DNA of 64,000 bases, taken from contig CALGTD010000108.1 of the NCBI GenBank assembly GCA_937901895.1, positions 1-64,000 on the forward strand, read 5' to 3'. Positions within the stretch are counted from its first letter, which is position 1. Every line of letters begins with the position of its first letter. Positions 50,635-58,140 of this stretch are shown here, one piece after another. The DNA is from an uncultured Spartobacteria bacterium. GTDB lineage: Bacteria; Verrucomicrobiota; Verrucomicrobiia; Chthoniobacterales; JAATET01. The notes beneath the pieces were generated by a model. That model did no database searches. It was not told the DNA's origin and worked only from the letters and a program-made list of their open reading frames with translations. The position numbers and the translations under genes are program-made.

Positions 50635-51695
50635 TTGCCGACGCCGCAGGGCTCGAGGAGCTTCTCGACCGACTTTCCGACATACCGGTGATCGCTTTCG
50701 ACACCGAGGCGGACAGTCTGCACTGCTACTTCGAAAAGCTCTGCCTGGTCCAGATCAGCACGCCGCACGAGCACGTGCTCGTCGATCCGCTGAGCGACGT
50801 GCCGATGCAGCCGCTCCTCGATGCGCTTGCGGAGAAGCGGGTGGTGTTCCATGGCGCGGACTACGACCTGCGCCTGTTGCGCCGGGTGGGAACCTTCGAG
50901 CCCCGCGAGATTTTCGACACGATGATCGCGTCGCGTCTCTGCGGCGTCGATCAGCTCGGACTTGCCGCGCTCGTGGAGAAACATTTCGGCGTGAAGCTGT
51001 CGAAGTCGTCGCAGAAGGCGAACTGGGCCCGGCGCCCGCTGCCTCCGGAAATGATCGAATACGCGATGAACGACACGCGATACCTCCTGCCGCTTGCCGA
51101 GCGGATCGAGGAGGAGGTTCGCCGGCTCGGGCGATGGGAGTGGTTCGAGGAATCGCGAGACCGGATGGTGGCGGCGTCGCGTGAAGTGCGCGAGCGCGAC
51201 GAGAAGACGGTGTGGCAGATTTCCGGCTACGCGAAGCTTGGACCACGGGCGCAGTCGATCCTGCGCGTGTTGTGGTTCTGGCGCGACTCCGAGGCGCGCG
51301 CGTGGAACCGCCCGCCTTTCCATGTGATGGGCAACGACGATTTGCTGCGCGTCGCGGAATGCGCGGCGACGGGCAGGCCGTTCACTCCGCCCCGCATGGC
51401 AAACCGCCGCCGGCGGAGCTTCGAGGTTGCGCTCGCGCTGGCTCTTCAGGTGCCGGAGGCGGAATGGCCGCGTATGGAGCGCAAGCGCGGGAAACGCCGG
51501 ACGAACGAGCAGGTGCGACGTTTTGACGAGTTGAAGGCGGTGCGCGACCGGGTGGCTGCGGAACTGAAAATCGATCCCGCAATCGTCGCCTCCCGCGGCG
51601 GGCTGGAGGCCGTCTCGATCGACGAGAATTCGCCGGCCCTCATGAACTGGCAGCGCCGGCTGATTGGTCTGGAGCCGCTTCCCGCGAAGGCGTGA
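50631..51695 (+). CDS. rnd: Ribonuclease D
   Basis: 3'-to-5' exoribonuclease of the DEDD family used in tRNA and RNA 3' maturation, 354 residues. DEDD residues: VIAFDTEADS (Asp, Glu of ExoI), FHGADYDLRLL (ExoII) and YAMNDTRYL (ExoIII with Tyr-Asp). A C-terminal HRDC-like helical region follows (about 200-350, with WRDSEARAWNRPPFHVM). The start is a TTG overlapping the nuoC stop (TTGA); the next gene overlaps by one base. Some related proteins have a single HRDC domain, as seems true here. Confidence 0.92.
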   Translation: MIADAAGLEELLDRLSDIPVIAFDTEADSLHCYFEKLCLVQISTPHEHVLVDPLSDVPMQPLLDALAEKRVVFHGADYDLRLLRRVGTFEPREIFDTMIASRLCGVDQLGLAALVEKHFGVKLSKSSQKANWARRPLPPEMIEYAMNDTRYLLPLAERIEEEVRRLGRWEWFEESRDRMVAASREVRERDEKTVWQISGYAKLGPRAQSILRVLWFWRDSEARAWNRPPFHVMGNDDLLRVAECAATGRPFTPPRMANRRRRSFEVALALALQVPEAEWPRMERKRGKRRTNEQVRRFDELKAVRDRVAAELKIDPAIVASRGGLEAVSIDENSPALMNWQRRLIGLEPLPAKA

Positions 51696-52513
51696 TGGAC
51701 ATCATCGGACTCGCGCTCGAGGAGGACATCGGGTCCGGCGATGTCACCGTGCGTCACTTCACGGATCCCGAACGCCGCTGCGATGCACGGATTCTTGCAA
51801 AGCAGGCTGGAGTCCTGGCGGGGACGGAAACCGCGAGGGAGGTGTTCCGGCGCGTGGATGCGACGCTCGAAGTGTCGATCGATCTGCCCGACGGAACGGG
51901 GCTGTCTGCCGGCGATGTGGTGATGACGATTCGCGGCAGGGCGGGATCGGTGCTGACCTCCGAACGCACCGCCCTTAATTTCCTGCAGCGCCTCTCTGGC
52001 GTTGCGACGCAAACGCGACGCTATGTCGATGCCGTCGCCGGGACGGGATGCCGCGTGCTCGATACCCGCAAGACAACGCCCGGGTTTCGCGTGCTGGAGA
52101 AGGCTGCGGTGCGCGCCGGCGGTGGAACCAATCATCGGCTCGGGCTTCACGACATGGTGATGGTGAAGGATAATCACTTCGCCGCAGGCCGGACGGTGGA
52201 GGCCCTTCGGGCCGGTGTGGAGGCTGCGAAGGCCGCCGGGCTGCGTGTCGAGGTGGAAGCCGACACGCTGGCGCAGGCGAAGGAAATCTTCCAGATCCCC
52301 GGGGTGGACGTTGTGTTGCTCGACAACATGAGCCTCGAGGACATGCGCGAGGCGGTGCGACTGCGTCCGGCAGGCCTCCAACTCGAGGCAAGCGGTGGCG
52401 TGACGCTGGAAACCATTCGCGCAATCGCAGAGACCGGAGTCGATTTCGTTTCCGTCGGTGCGCTCACGCATTCCGCCCCGGCGCTCGATCTGTCGCTGGA
52501 AATCGAAGGCTGA
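51695..52513 (+). CDS. nadC: Nicotinate-nucleotide pyrophosphorylase (carboxylating)
   Basis: Quinolinate phosphoribosyltransferase of NAD synthesis: quinolinate plus PRPP gives nicotinate mononucleotide, CO2 and PPi. The 272-residue protein shows TLNF-like SERTALNFLQRLSGVAT, RKTTPGFRVLEKAAVRAGGG, NHRLGLHDMVMVKDNH, VEVEADTLAQA and VDVVLLDNMS. The ATG at 51695 overlaps the rnd stop (TGATG); a GTG one codon upstream also fits. nadA and nadB are not in the window. Confidence 0.96.
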   Translation: MDIIGLALEEDIGSGDVTVRHFTDPERRCDARILAKQAGVLAGTETAREVFRRVDATLEVSIDLPDGTGLSAGDVVMTIRGRAGSVLTSERTALNFLQRLSGVATQTRRYVDAVAGTGCRVLDTRKTTPGFRVLEKAAVRAGGGTNHRLGLHDMVMVKDNHFAAGRTVEALRAGVEAAKAAGLRVEVEADTLAQAKEIFQIPGVDVVLLDNMSLEDMREAVRLRPAGLQLEASGGVTLETIRAIAETGVDFVSVGALTHSAPALDLSLEIEG

Positions 52514-52557
52514 GACAGGCGGGGCCGGTGTCCGAACTTCAAGCATAACTCCATCCA

Positions 52558-53214
52558 ATGAAATCTCCGCTCGATCGGGACGCGATCTCCGGTGCCGGGG
52601 TTGTCGGCAGCCGCATTGCGGTCTTTCAGGAGACCGAGTCGACGAACGACGTCGCCGCGCATGCTGCAGCGGGCGGGGAGCCGGAGGGATTTGTGGCATT
52701 TACGGAAACGCAGACGCGTGGACGCGGACAGTTTGGCCGTCGCTGGGAGTCCCGCGCCGGGCTCGGGCTTTGGTTTTCCATTCTCCTGCGGCCGCAGTGG
52801 CCAACCGGAAAACTGACGGAAATGACGCCGCTCGTTGCCGTCGCGGTGGCGCGTGCCGTCGCGGATCTCACCGGAAGGGTTGTCCGGATCAAGCCGCCGA
52901 ACGACATCTTTTGTGGCGGAAGGAAGCTTGCCGGCATCCTGAGCGAAGCGAAAACCGGTGTCTCCATGCACGTGGTCGTGGGGATTGGCCTGAACGTGAA
53001 TCACACGGTCGCGGACTTTCCGCCCGAGTTGCGGCAGACGGCGACCTCGATGCGAATCGAAACAGACCAGACGTGGACACGGGAGGAGGTGGCGACGGCG
53101 GTGCTGCGCAGTATCGGAACGCTCTACGATCCGGCATCGCCTCCGGGAGAGGAGGTCGCCCGTGCCTATGCCGAACTTTCGCACGGTCCGGTTTGTGATA
53201 ATCTTTGCGGATGA
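52558..53214 (+). CDS. birA: Biotin--[acetyl-CoA-carboxylase] ligase (class I)
   Basis: Attaches biotin to the carboxyl carrier protein of acetyl-CoA carboxylase. The 218-residue protein has no N-terminal DNA-binding domain, so it is class I. ETESTNDVA, the catalytic loop TQTRGRGQFGRRWES and GGRKLAGILSEA are clear. The usual KWPND is KPPND here, with Pro replacing Trp. C-terminal GIGLNVNHTVADFP is typical. It follows nadC by 44 bases and its stop overlaps the ctpA start (ATGA). Confidence 0.93.
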   Translation: MKSPLDRDAISGAGVVGSRIAVFQETESTNDVAAHAAAGGEPEGFVAFTETQTRGRGQFGRRWESRAGLGLWFSILLRPQWPTGKLTEMTPLVAVAVARAVADLTGRVVRIKPPNDIFCGGRKLAGILSEAKTGVSMHVVVGIGLNVNHTVADFPPELRQTATSMRIETDQTWTREEVATAVLRSIGTLYDPASPPGEEVARAYAELSHGPVCDNLCG

Positions 53215-54509
53215 ACATTCGGCTCGCAGCGATCCCCTGTCTCGCGACGGTTCTGCTCCTGGCCCCCGGGCGGGGAATGGCTCAGGAGGTGGCGGCTCCA
53301 GCGGCTGACGCTGCGGAAGAGGATTCCCCCTACGAGGCCGTCCACGTGCTCGCCCGCGCGATGCAGTTGATCCGGCAGGACTACGTGGATGCGGGAAAGA
53401 TTTCCTACAAGGATCTCACCTACAGCGCGCTGAGGGGGATGCTCGCGGATCTGGATCCGCACAGCTCGTTCATGGATCCGAAGGCATTCAAGGGAATGCA
53501 GGAGGACACGAAGAGCGAATTTGGCGGTCTCGGAGTTACCGTCACGACAAAGAACAATCTCGTGACGATCATTGGCGTCACCGAGGGAACGCCGAGCTTC
53601 GAAGCGGGAATCCAGCCGGGGGATCAGATTCGCAAGATCAACGGCATTTCGATGGACCGGCTCGCGGTGGCGGATGCGATTGAAATGCTGCGCGGCGAAC
53701 CCGGCGAGAAGGTCACCCTCACGATCTCGCGACCGCTGACAAACGAGATCAAGGAATTCACCATCGCGCGGGCGGTGATCAAGGTGCCCAGTGTCGTCGA
53801 TGCGACGATCCTTCCCGAGGACCGGACCGGCGGACGGAAGATCGGGTATCTCAGGCTCACGCAATTCAATGAGCCGACGGCGACGGAGCTTGCGAATGCG
53901 CTCAACGAACTCGAGAAGCAGGGGATGGAGGCGCTGGTGATGGATTTGCGATTCAATCCCGGCGGACTGCTCGGCAGCGCGCGGGATGTGTGCTCGCAGT
54001 TTTTGCCGGCAAACACGCGTGTCGTTTACACCGAGGGCAGGCCGGCGACCCGTGACTATCACACACGCTCGGTGCCGGGCGGGCCGCGGAAGTATCCGGT
54101 CGCGATTCTGATCAATGGAGCGAGCGCGAGCGGCGCCGAGATTGTCGCGGGGGCGTTGAAGGATCTGCGCCGGGCGATTCTTGTCGGCGAGACAACCTTC
54201 GGAAAAGGTTCCGTGCAAAGCGTGGTCGCGCTTCCAGACGGCTCTGCGATGCGGTTTACGACCGCGAAATATTTTACGCCGAGTGAGAAGCCGATTCACG
54301 AGCATGGGGTGGAGCCGGACATCCGCTGCACGATGACGCTCGAGGAGGAGATCCAGCTCACGCAGGCCCGGCGCCGGCGTGCGCTGCAGGACGACGCGAC
54401 CGCCGCTCCCTTCGATGTTCCCGACCGTCAGCTCGACCGTGCCGTGGATGCGCTGACGGGTGTGTTGTTGTATTCGGAGCGCAAGGCGGAGCCTGCGACC
54501 AAGGGTTGA
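53211..54509 (+). CDS. ctpA: C-terminal processing protease (peptidase S41)
   Basis: Periplasmic serine protease of the S41/CTP family, 432 residues. Signal peptide MNIRLAAIPCLATVLLLAPG..., cap helices with DLDPHSSFMDP, PDZ domain about 103-185 (EFGGLGVTVTTKNNLVTI, GIQPGDQIRKINGISM), and a catalytic domain with Ser307 in NGASASGAE and Lys332 in GETTFGKGSVQ, the Ser-Lys dyad with 25-residue spacing. The ATG overlaps the birA stop and the next gene overlaps its own stop (TTGA). Substrates are unknown; CTPs commonly trim envelope proteins. Confidence 0.95.
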   Translation: MNIRLAAIPCLATVLLLAPGRGMAQEVAAPAADAAEEDSPYEAVHVLARAMQLIRQDYVDAGKISYKDLTYSALRGMLADLDPHSSFMDPKAFKGMQEDTKSEFGGLGVTVTTKNNLVTIIGVTEGTPSFEAGIQPGDQIRKINGISMDRLAVADAIEMLRGEPGEKVTLTISRPLTNEIKEFTIARAVIKVPSVVDATILPEDRTGGRKIGYLRLTQFNEPTATELANALNELEKQGMEALVMDLRFNPGGLLGSARDVCSQFLPANTRVVYTEGRPATRDYHTRSVPGGPRKYPVAILINGASASGAEIVAGALKDLRRAILVGETTFGKGSVQSVVALPDGSAMRFTTAKYFTPSEKPIHEHGVEPDIRCTMTLEEEIQLTQARRRRALQDDATAAPFDVPDRQLDRAVDALTGVLLYSERKAEPATKG

Positions 54510-55525
54510 CCGTGCCTCTCGTCCTCGCGATCGAAACCTCGTGCGACGAGACGGCGGCCGCGCTGTTGCGCGCACCCGGCGACCTGCTTGCGAGCGAGGT
54601 GTTTTCCCAGGCCGGCATCCATGCGCAATACGGCGGAGTGGTGCCGGAGGTCGCATCGAGAAACCACCTCGCGGCGGTGCCGCGCGTCGTGCAGGCCGTG
54701 TTTGACCGATCCGGCATCGTGCCTGCGGATGTGGATGTGTTTGCGGCAACGGCGGGACCCGGCCTGCCGGCGGCGTTGCTCGTGGGGGTTGCGCATGCAA
54801 AGGCGCTGGCGATCGGATGTGGACGACCGTTCCTCGCGGTGAACCACGTGGAGGGGCATTTGCTGTCGCCCTTTTTCGGGAGGGCCGACGTCCCGCCGCA
54901 CGTGGGATTGGTTGTAAGCGGCGGACACACGCTCCTGGTGGACGTTGCCGGCGTGGGGGATTACCGGGTGCTTGGCTCGACGCGGGACGATGCAGCGGGC
55001 GAAGCCTTCGACAAGGTCGCGAAGCTGCTCGGACTCGGTTATCCGGGCGGAATCGAAATCGAGCGTCTCTCACGGGAAGGGGATCCGCATCGATACGAGT
55101 TCCCCCGGGCGATGCTGCATTCCGGGGATTTTCAATTCAGCTTCAGCGGATTGAAGACAGCGGTGCGCTATCTCCTCGAACGAGGGGAAACCTGCGTGCC
55201 GGATGTCTGTGCGTCCTTTCAGGATGCTGTGGTCGACGTGCTGGTGGAAAAGGCGGTCGCTGCCGCGCAGACGTGCGGACGGAAGCAACTCTCCCTGAGC
55301 GGCGGCGTCAGCGCCAATGCGCGATTGCGTGCACGCATGGAGGAAGCTGCAGGGCGGGCGGGAATTGCCGTGATCGCCGCCGCGCCGGAGCTTCGCACCG
55401 ACAATGCGGCGATGATCGCGCACACGGCCGCGCTGCGCTTCACCCTTGGGGAGCGGAGTTCATGGAACGCCGATATTTTTCCGTCGATCGATCCTATGAC
55501 ATTCGGCGCGCTCCAAATCGCGTAA
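54506..55525 (+). CDS. tsaD: tRNA N6-threonylcarbamoyladenosine transferase
   Basis: Essential Kae1/TsaD enzyme that transfers threonylcarbamoyl to A37 of ANN-decoding tRNAs, with TsaB and TsaE partners elsewhere. The 339-residue protein shows VLAIETSCDETAAAL, the metal-binding VNHVEGHLL (HxxxH), GLVVSGGHT, KLLGLGYPGG and SLSGGVSANARLR, with the last Asp in DIFPSIDP. The start is a TTG overlapping the ctpA stop; a GTG two codons later is an alternative. A hairpin lies immediately after the stop. Confidence 0.96.
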   Translation: MTVPLVLAIETSCDETAAALLRAPGDLLASEVFSQAGIHAQYGGVVPEVASRNHLAAVPRVVQAVFDRSGIVPADVDVFAATAGPGLPAALLVGVAHAKALAIGCGRPFLAVNHVEGHLLSPFFGRADVPPHVGLVVSGGHTLLVDVAGVGDYRVLGSTRDDAAGEAFDKVAKLLGLGYPGGIEIERLSREGDPHRYEFPRAMLHSGDFQFSFSGLKTAVRYLLERGETCVPDVCASFQDAVVDVLVEKAVAAAQTCGRKQLSLSGGVSANARLRARMEEAAGRAGIAVIAAAPELRTDNAAMIAHTAALRFTLGERSSWNADIFPSIDPMTFGALQIA

Positions 55526-55544
55526 TTCGGCTGAACGGGCCGAA
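55526..55544 (+). terminator. Hairpin immediately after tsaD
   Basis: TTCGGC (55526-55531) and GCCGAA (55539-55544) form a 6-base stem with a 7-base loop directly after the tsaD stop, 21 bases before the next start. No strong T tract, so it may be a weak terminator or mRNA 3'-end signal of the long operon. Confidence 0.4.
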
Positions 55545-55565
55545 CGCCACGTTGTCCAAAGAGGG

Positions 55566-56015
55566 ATGAAAACAATTCCTACCCTAATTCTTGGAGTATT
55601 GGCCCTAGCGAGCGTGGCGTTTGCGGCGGACGATACCCCGGCCTGGAAGACGGACTACGACGCGGCGCTCGCGGAGGCGAAATCCTCCGGGAAACCCGTT
55701 CTCGTGGACTTTACGGGCTCCGACTGGTGCGGCTGGTGTATCAAGCTGGACGAGGAAACGTTCGACAAGGAGGCGTTCAAGGAGTTTGCAGCGAAAAACC
55801 TGGTCCTGCTGGAACTCGACTTTCCGAACAAAAAGGAACAGAGCGAAGAGGTGAAGAAGCGGAATCAGGAACTCGCCCAGAAGTATAAGGTGGGAGGATT
55901 CCCGACCTTGCTGCTGCTCGATTCCGAGGGAAATGAAATCGCCCGGCAGGTCGGTTATCTGGCAGGGGGACCGGATGCGATGATCGCCTGGGTCGAGAAG
56001 GCGACCAAGGGCTGA
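55566..56015 (+). CDS. Secreted thioredoxin-family protein
   Basis: A 149-residue exported thioredoxin-like protein. Signal peptide MKTIPTLILGVLALASVAFA; thioredoxin fold with DFTGSDWCGWCIKL (CGWC, Cys55/Cys58) and a cis-Pro in GGFPTLLLLDSEG. Unlike the neighbouring operon it has a Lys/Glu-rich mature chain. Likely a periplasmic disulfide reductase or oxidase; the CGWC pair does not settle the direction. It abuts the nth gene, whose stop is adjacent on the other strand. Confidence 0.87.
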   Translation: MKTIPTLILGVLALASVAFAADDTPAWKTDYDAALAEAKSSGKPVLVDFTGSDWCGWCIKLDEETFDKEAFKEFAAKNLVLLELDFPNKKEQSEEVKKRNQELAQKYKVGGFPTLLLLDSEGNEIARQVGYLAGGPDAMIAWVEKATKG

Positions 56016-56684
56016 TCAACGGTTGGTTTCGGATGCTGTCCGGGCGCTGCTGACCTTGAAGGCGCTCGGACAGAGATCCGAAAGTTCGCAGCCCGCGCAG
56101 TCGGGATTGCGCGCGAAACAGCGGCGTCTGCCGTGAAAAATCAGCCAGTGGCTGAGATCCGCCCAGTGCTCTCGGGGGAAGAGCTGGACGAGGTCGCGCT
56201 CGACATGGACTGGATCTGTTTTGCGAGTCAGTCCGAGCCGGCGTGAGAGTCGGCCCACGTGGGTGTCGACCACGACGCCTTCGTTGATTCCGAAGGCGTT
56301 TCCAAGGACGACGTTTGCGGTTTTCCGGCCCACGCCGGGCAGTGCGGCAAGGGCTTCCATCGTTTGGGGAACTTCGCCCCCATGCTGATCGACGATTTTC
56401 CGGGCAGCTCCGCGGATGGACTTCGCCTTCGAGCGGAAAAAGCCGGTGGTGCGGATCAGGCTTTCGAGCTCTTCCTGGGGGATCTCTGCGAAGTCGGAGG
56501 CGCTCCGGCAGCGCGCGAAAAGGGGGGGCGTCACCATGTTGACGCGTTTGTCCGTGCACTGGGCCGAGAGAATGGTGGCGACGAGCAATTGCAGGGCGTT
56601 CTCGTGGACGAGTTCGCAATGGGCGTCGGGGTAAATTTGCGGGAGGCGGCGGACAAGCAGCTCGGCGCGTTCCTTTCGAGTCAT
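56016..56684 (-). CDS. nth: Endonuclease III
   Basis: DNA glycosylase/AP lyase for oxidised pyrimidines in base excision repair, 222 residues. Helix-hairpin-helix LPGVGRKTANVVL, catalytic Lys within GVGRKT and catalytic Asp in VVDTHVGRL are visible. The 4Fe-4S cluster cysteines lie at CFARNPDCAGCELSDLC (C-x6-C-x2-C-x5-C). The start at MTRKERAELL is chosen over an upstream Met 13 codons earlier. Divergent from nusA across a 163-base gap with no gene. Confidence 0.95.
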   Translation of the reverse strand: MTRKERAELLVRRLPQIYPDAHCELVHENALQLLVATILSAQCTDKRVNMVTPPLFARCRSASDFAEIPQEELESLIRTTGFFRSKAKSIRGAARKIVDQHGGEVPQTMEALAALPGVGRKTANVVLGNAFGINEGVVVDTHVGRLSRRLGLTRKTDPVHVERDLVQLFPREHWADLSHWLIFHGRRRCFARNPDCAGCELSDLCPSAFKVSSARTASETNR

Positions 56685-56847
56685 GGGAGCGCCTCCGTTC
56701 TCACGGCGGGGATGCGGGGTCAATCGCAGATTTCGCGGATTGCGCGTCTTTGCTGGCGAAGCTTGACCGGCCCGGTTGTCGCCTGCCTAGTTTCCGCTTC
56801 CCCCCCCAGCCGGCGGGCCGATTTTACCACACAGGATTTCTATTTGT

Positions 56848-58101
56848 ATGAACGCCGAAATGCTCACCATGCTCGATTACCTCGAGCGCGAACGGGGGAT
56901 CAGCCGCGATGTGCTCGTCGAGGCGATTTCCGGCGCCCTGCTGACGGCTTCGAAGAAGTCGTTTGCGACCGCTCGCGAGCTGCGTATCGACATCAACCCC
57001 AAGACGGGGGACATCCGGGCGTTTGCGCGACCGATCGTGGTGGAAAAGGTCGAGAATCAACACGACGAGATTTCCCTCTCGAGGGCGCGCCAGATTGATC
57101 CGAATGTGCAGGTCGGCGACGAGATCGACATCGAGGTGACTCCGAAGGATTTTGGCCGGATCGCAGCGCAGACGGCGCGACAGGCGATCATGCAGCGCAT
57201 TCGCCAGATCGAGAAGGACATGATCTACGAGGAGTTCAAGGACCGCGCCGGCGAGATCGTCAGCGGCACGGTGCGCCGCTTCGAGCGCTCGGATGTGATC
57301 GTGGATCTCGGCCGTTTCGAGGCGATCATGCCCTCGCGGGAGCGTGTGCCTACGGAGGAATACAGCATTGGCGACCGCATTCGCGGCTATGTCGTGGCTG
57401 TCGAAAATGGTGCCCGCGGTCCGGAGATCATCCTTTCCCGCAGCCATCCGAATTTCGTGCGCCGCCTGTTCGAGGTGGAGGTCAGCGAGATTGCGGACCG
57501 CACGGTGGAAATCAAGGCGATCGCCCGTGAGGCGGGAGCCCGCACGAAGGTTGCCGTTCACAGCTCGGACGACAAGGTTGATCCGGTCGGAGCCTGCGTC
57601 GGAATGCGTGGCGCCCGTGTGAAGAACATCGTCCGCGAACTCAACAACGAAAAGGTCGACATCATTCGCTGGCATGCGGACCCGCAGGAACTCGTCAAGG
57701 AGGCCCTGAAACCGGCGAAGATCCACAGCATCACGCTCGACCCGGTCGCGAAGAAGATTTCCATCACCGTCGGCAAGGAGGAATTGTCCCAGGCCATCGG
57801 CCGGCGTGGTCAGAATGCCCGTCTCACCGCAAAGCTTACGGGATGGGACATCGACATCGGCGAGGACAAGAGCAAGGAGGAGGCCTTCGAAAGTCAGAAG
57901 GCCCAGGCCGCCAGCTCGCTTGCCGACCAGCTCGGCGTGACGCAGGAACAGGCCGACACGCTCACCAAGAGCGGCATGAACTCGATCGAAGTGATCGTGG
58001 TCAGTGGCGCGGACGATATCGCGGGAGTTCTTGGTTGCGACCTGGAGACCGGCGAGAAGATTCTCGCAGCCGCGAAAAAGGCGCACGGCGGCGCAGCCTA
58101 G
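56848..58101 (+). CDS. nusA: Transcription termination/antitermination protein NusA
   Basis: RNA polymerase-binding factor for pausing, termination and antitermination, 417 residues. The N-terminal domain (1-125) has RERGISRDVLVEAISGALLTA in parts, then an S1 domain (about 132-200, GEIVSGTVRRFERSDVIVDL), KH1 and KH2 (KVDPVGACVGMRGARVKNI, SQAIGRRGQNARL). A short tail with one helix-hairpin-like unit (DTLTKSGMNSIEV) replaces the E. coli acidic repeats. No rimP precedes it, unlike the usual rimP-nusA-infB order. AGGA 10 bases before the ATG. Confidence 0.95.
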   Translation: MNAEMLTMLDYLERERGISRDVLVEAISGALLTASKKSFATARELRIDINPKTGDIRAFARPIVVEKVENQHDEISLSRARQIDPNVQVGDEIDIEVTPKDFGRIAAQTARQAIMQRIRQIEKDMIYEEFKDRAGEIVSGTVRRFERSDVIVDLGRFEAIMPSRERVPTEEYSIGDRIRGYVVAVENGARGPEIILSRSHPNFVRRLFEVEVSEIADRTVEIKAIAREAGARTKVAVHSSDDKVDPVGACVGMRGARVKNIVRELNNEKVDIIRWHADPQELVKEALKPAKIHSITLDPVAKKISITVGKEELSQAIGRRGQNARLTAKLTGWDIDIGEDKSKEEAFESQKAQAASSLADQLGVTQEQADTLTKSGMNSIEVIVVSGADDIAGVLGCDLETGEKILAAAKKAHGGAA

Positions 58102-58140
58102 ACCGCGCCATGAAAGCGCCAGCCCCAATCAGGAATTTCA

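Noticed and set aside
53166..55073. 635-codon minus-strand frame opposite ctpA and tsaD
   Set aside because: Arg/Pro-rich shadow of two strongly supported genes.
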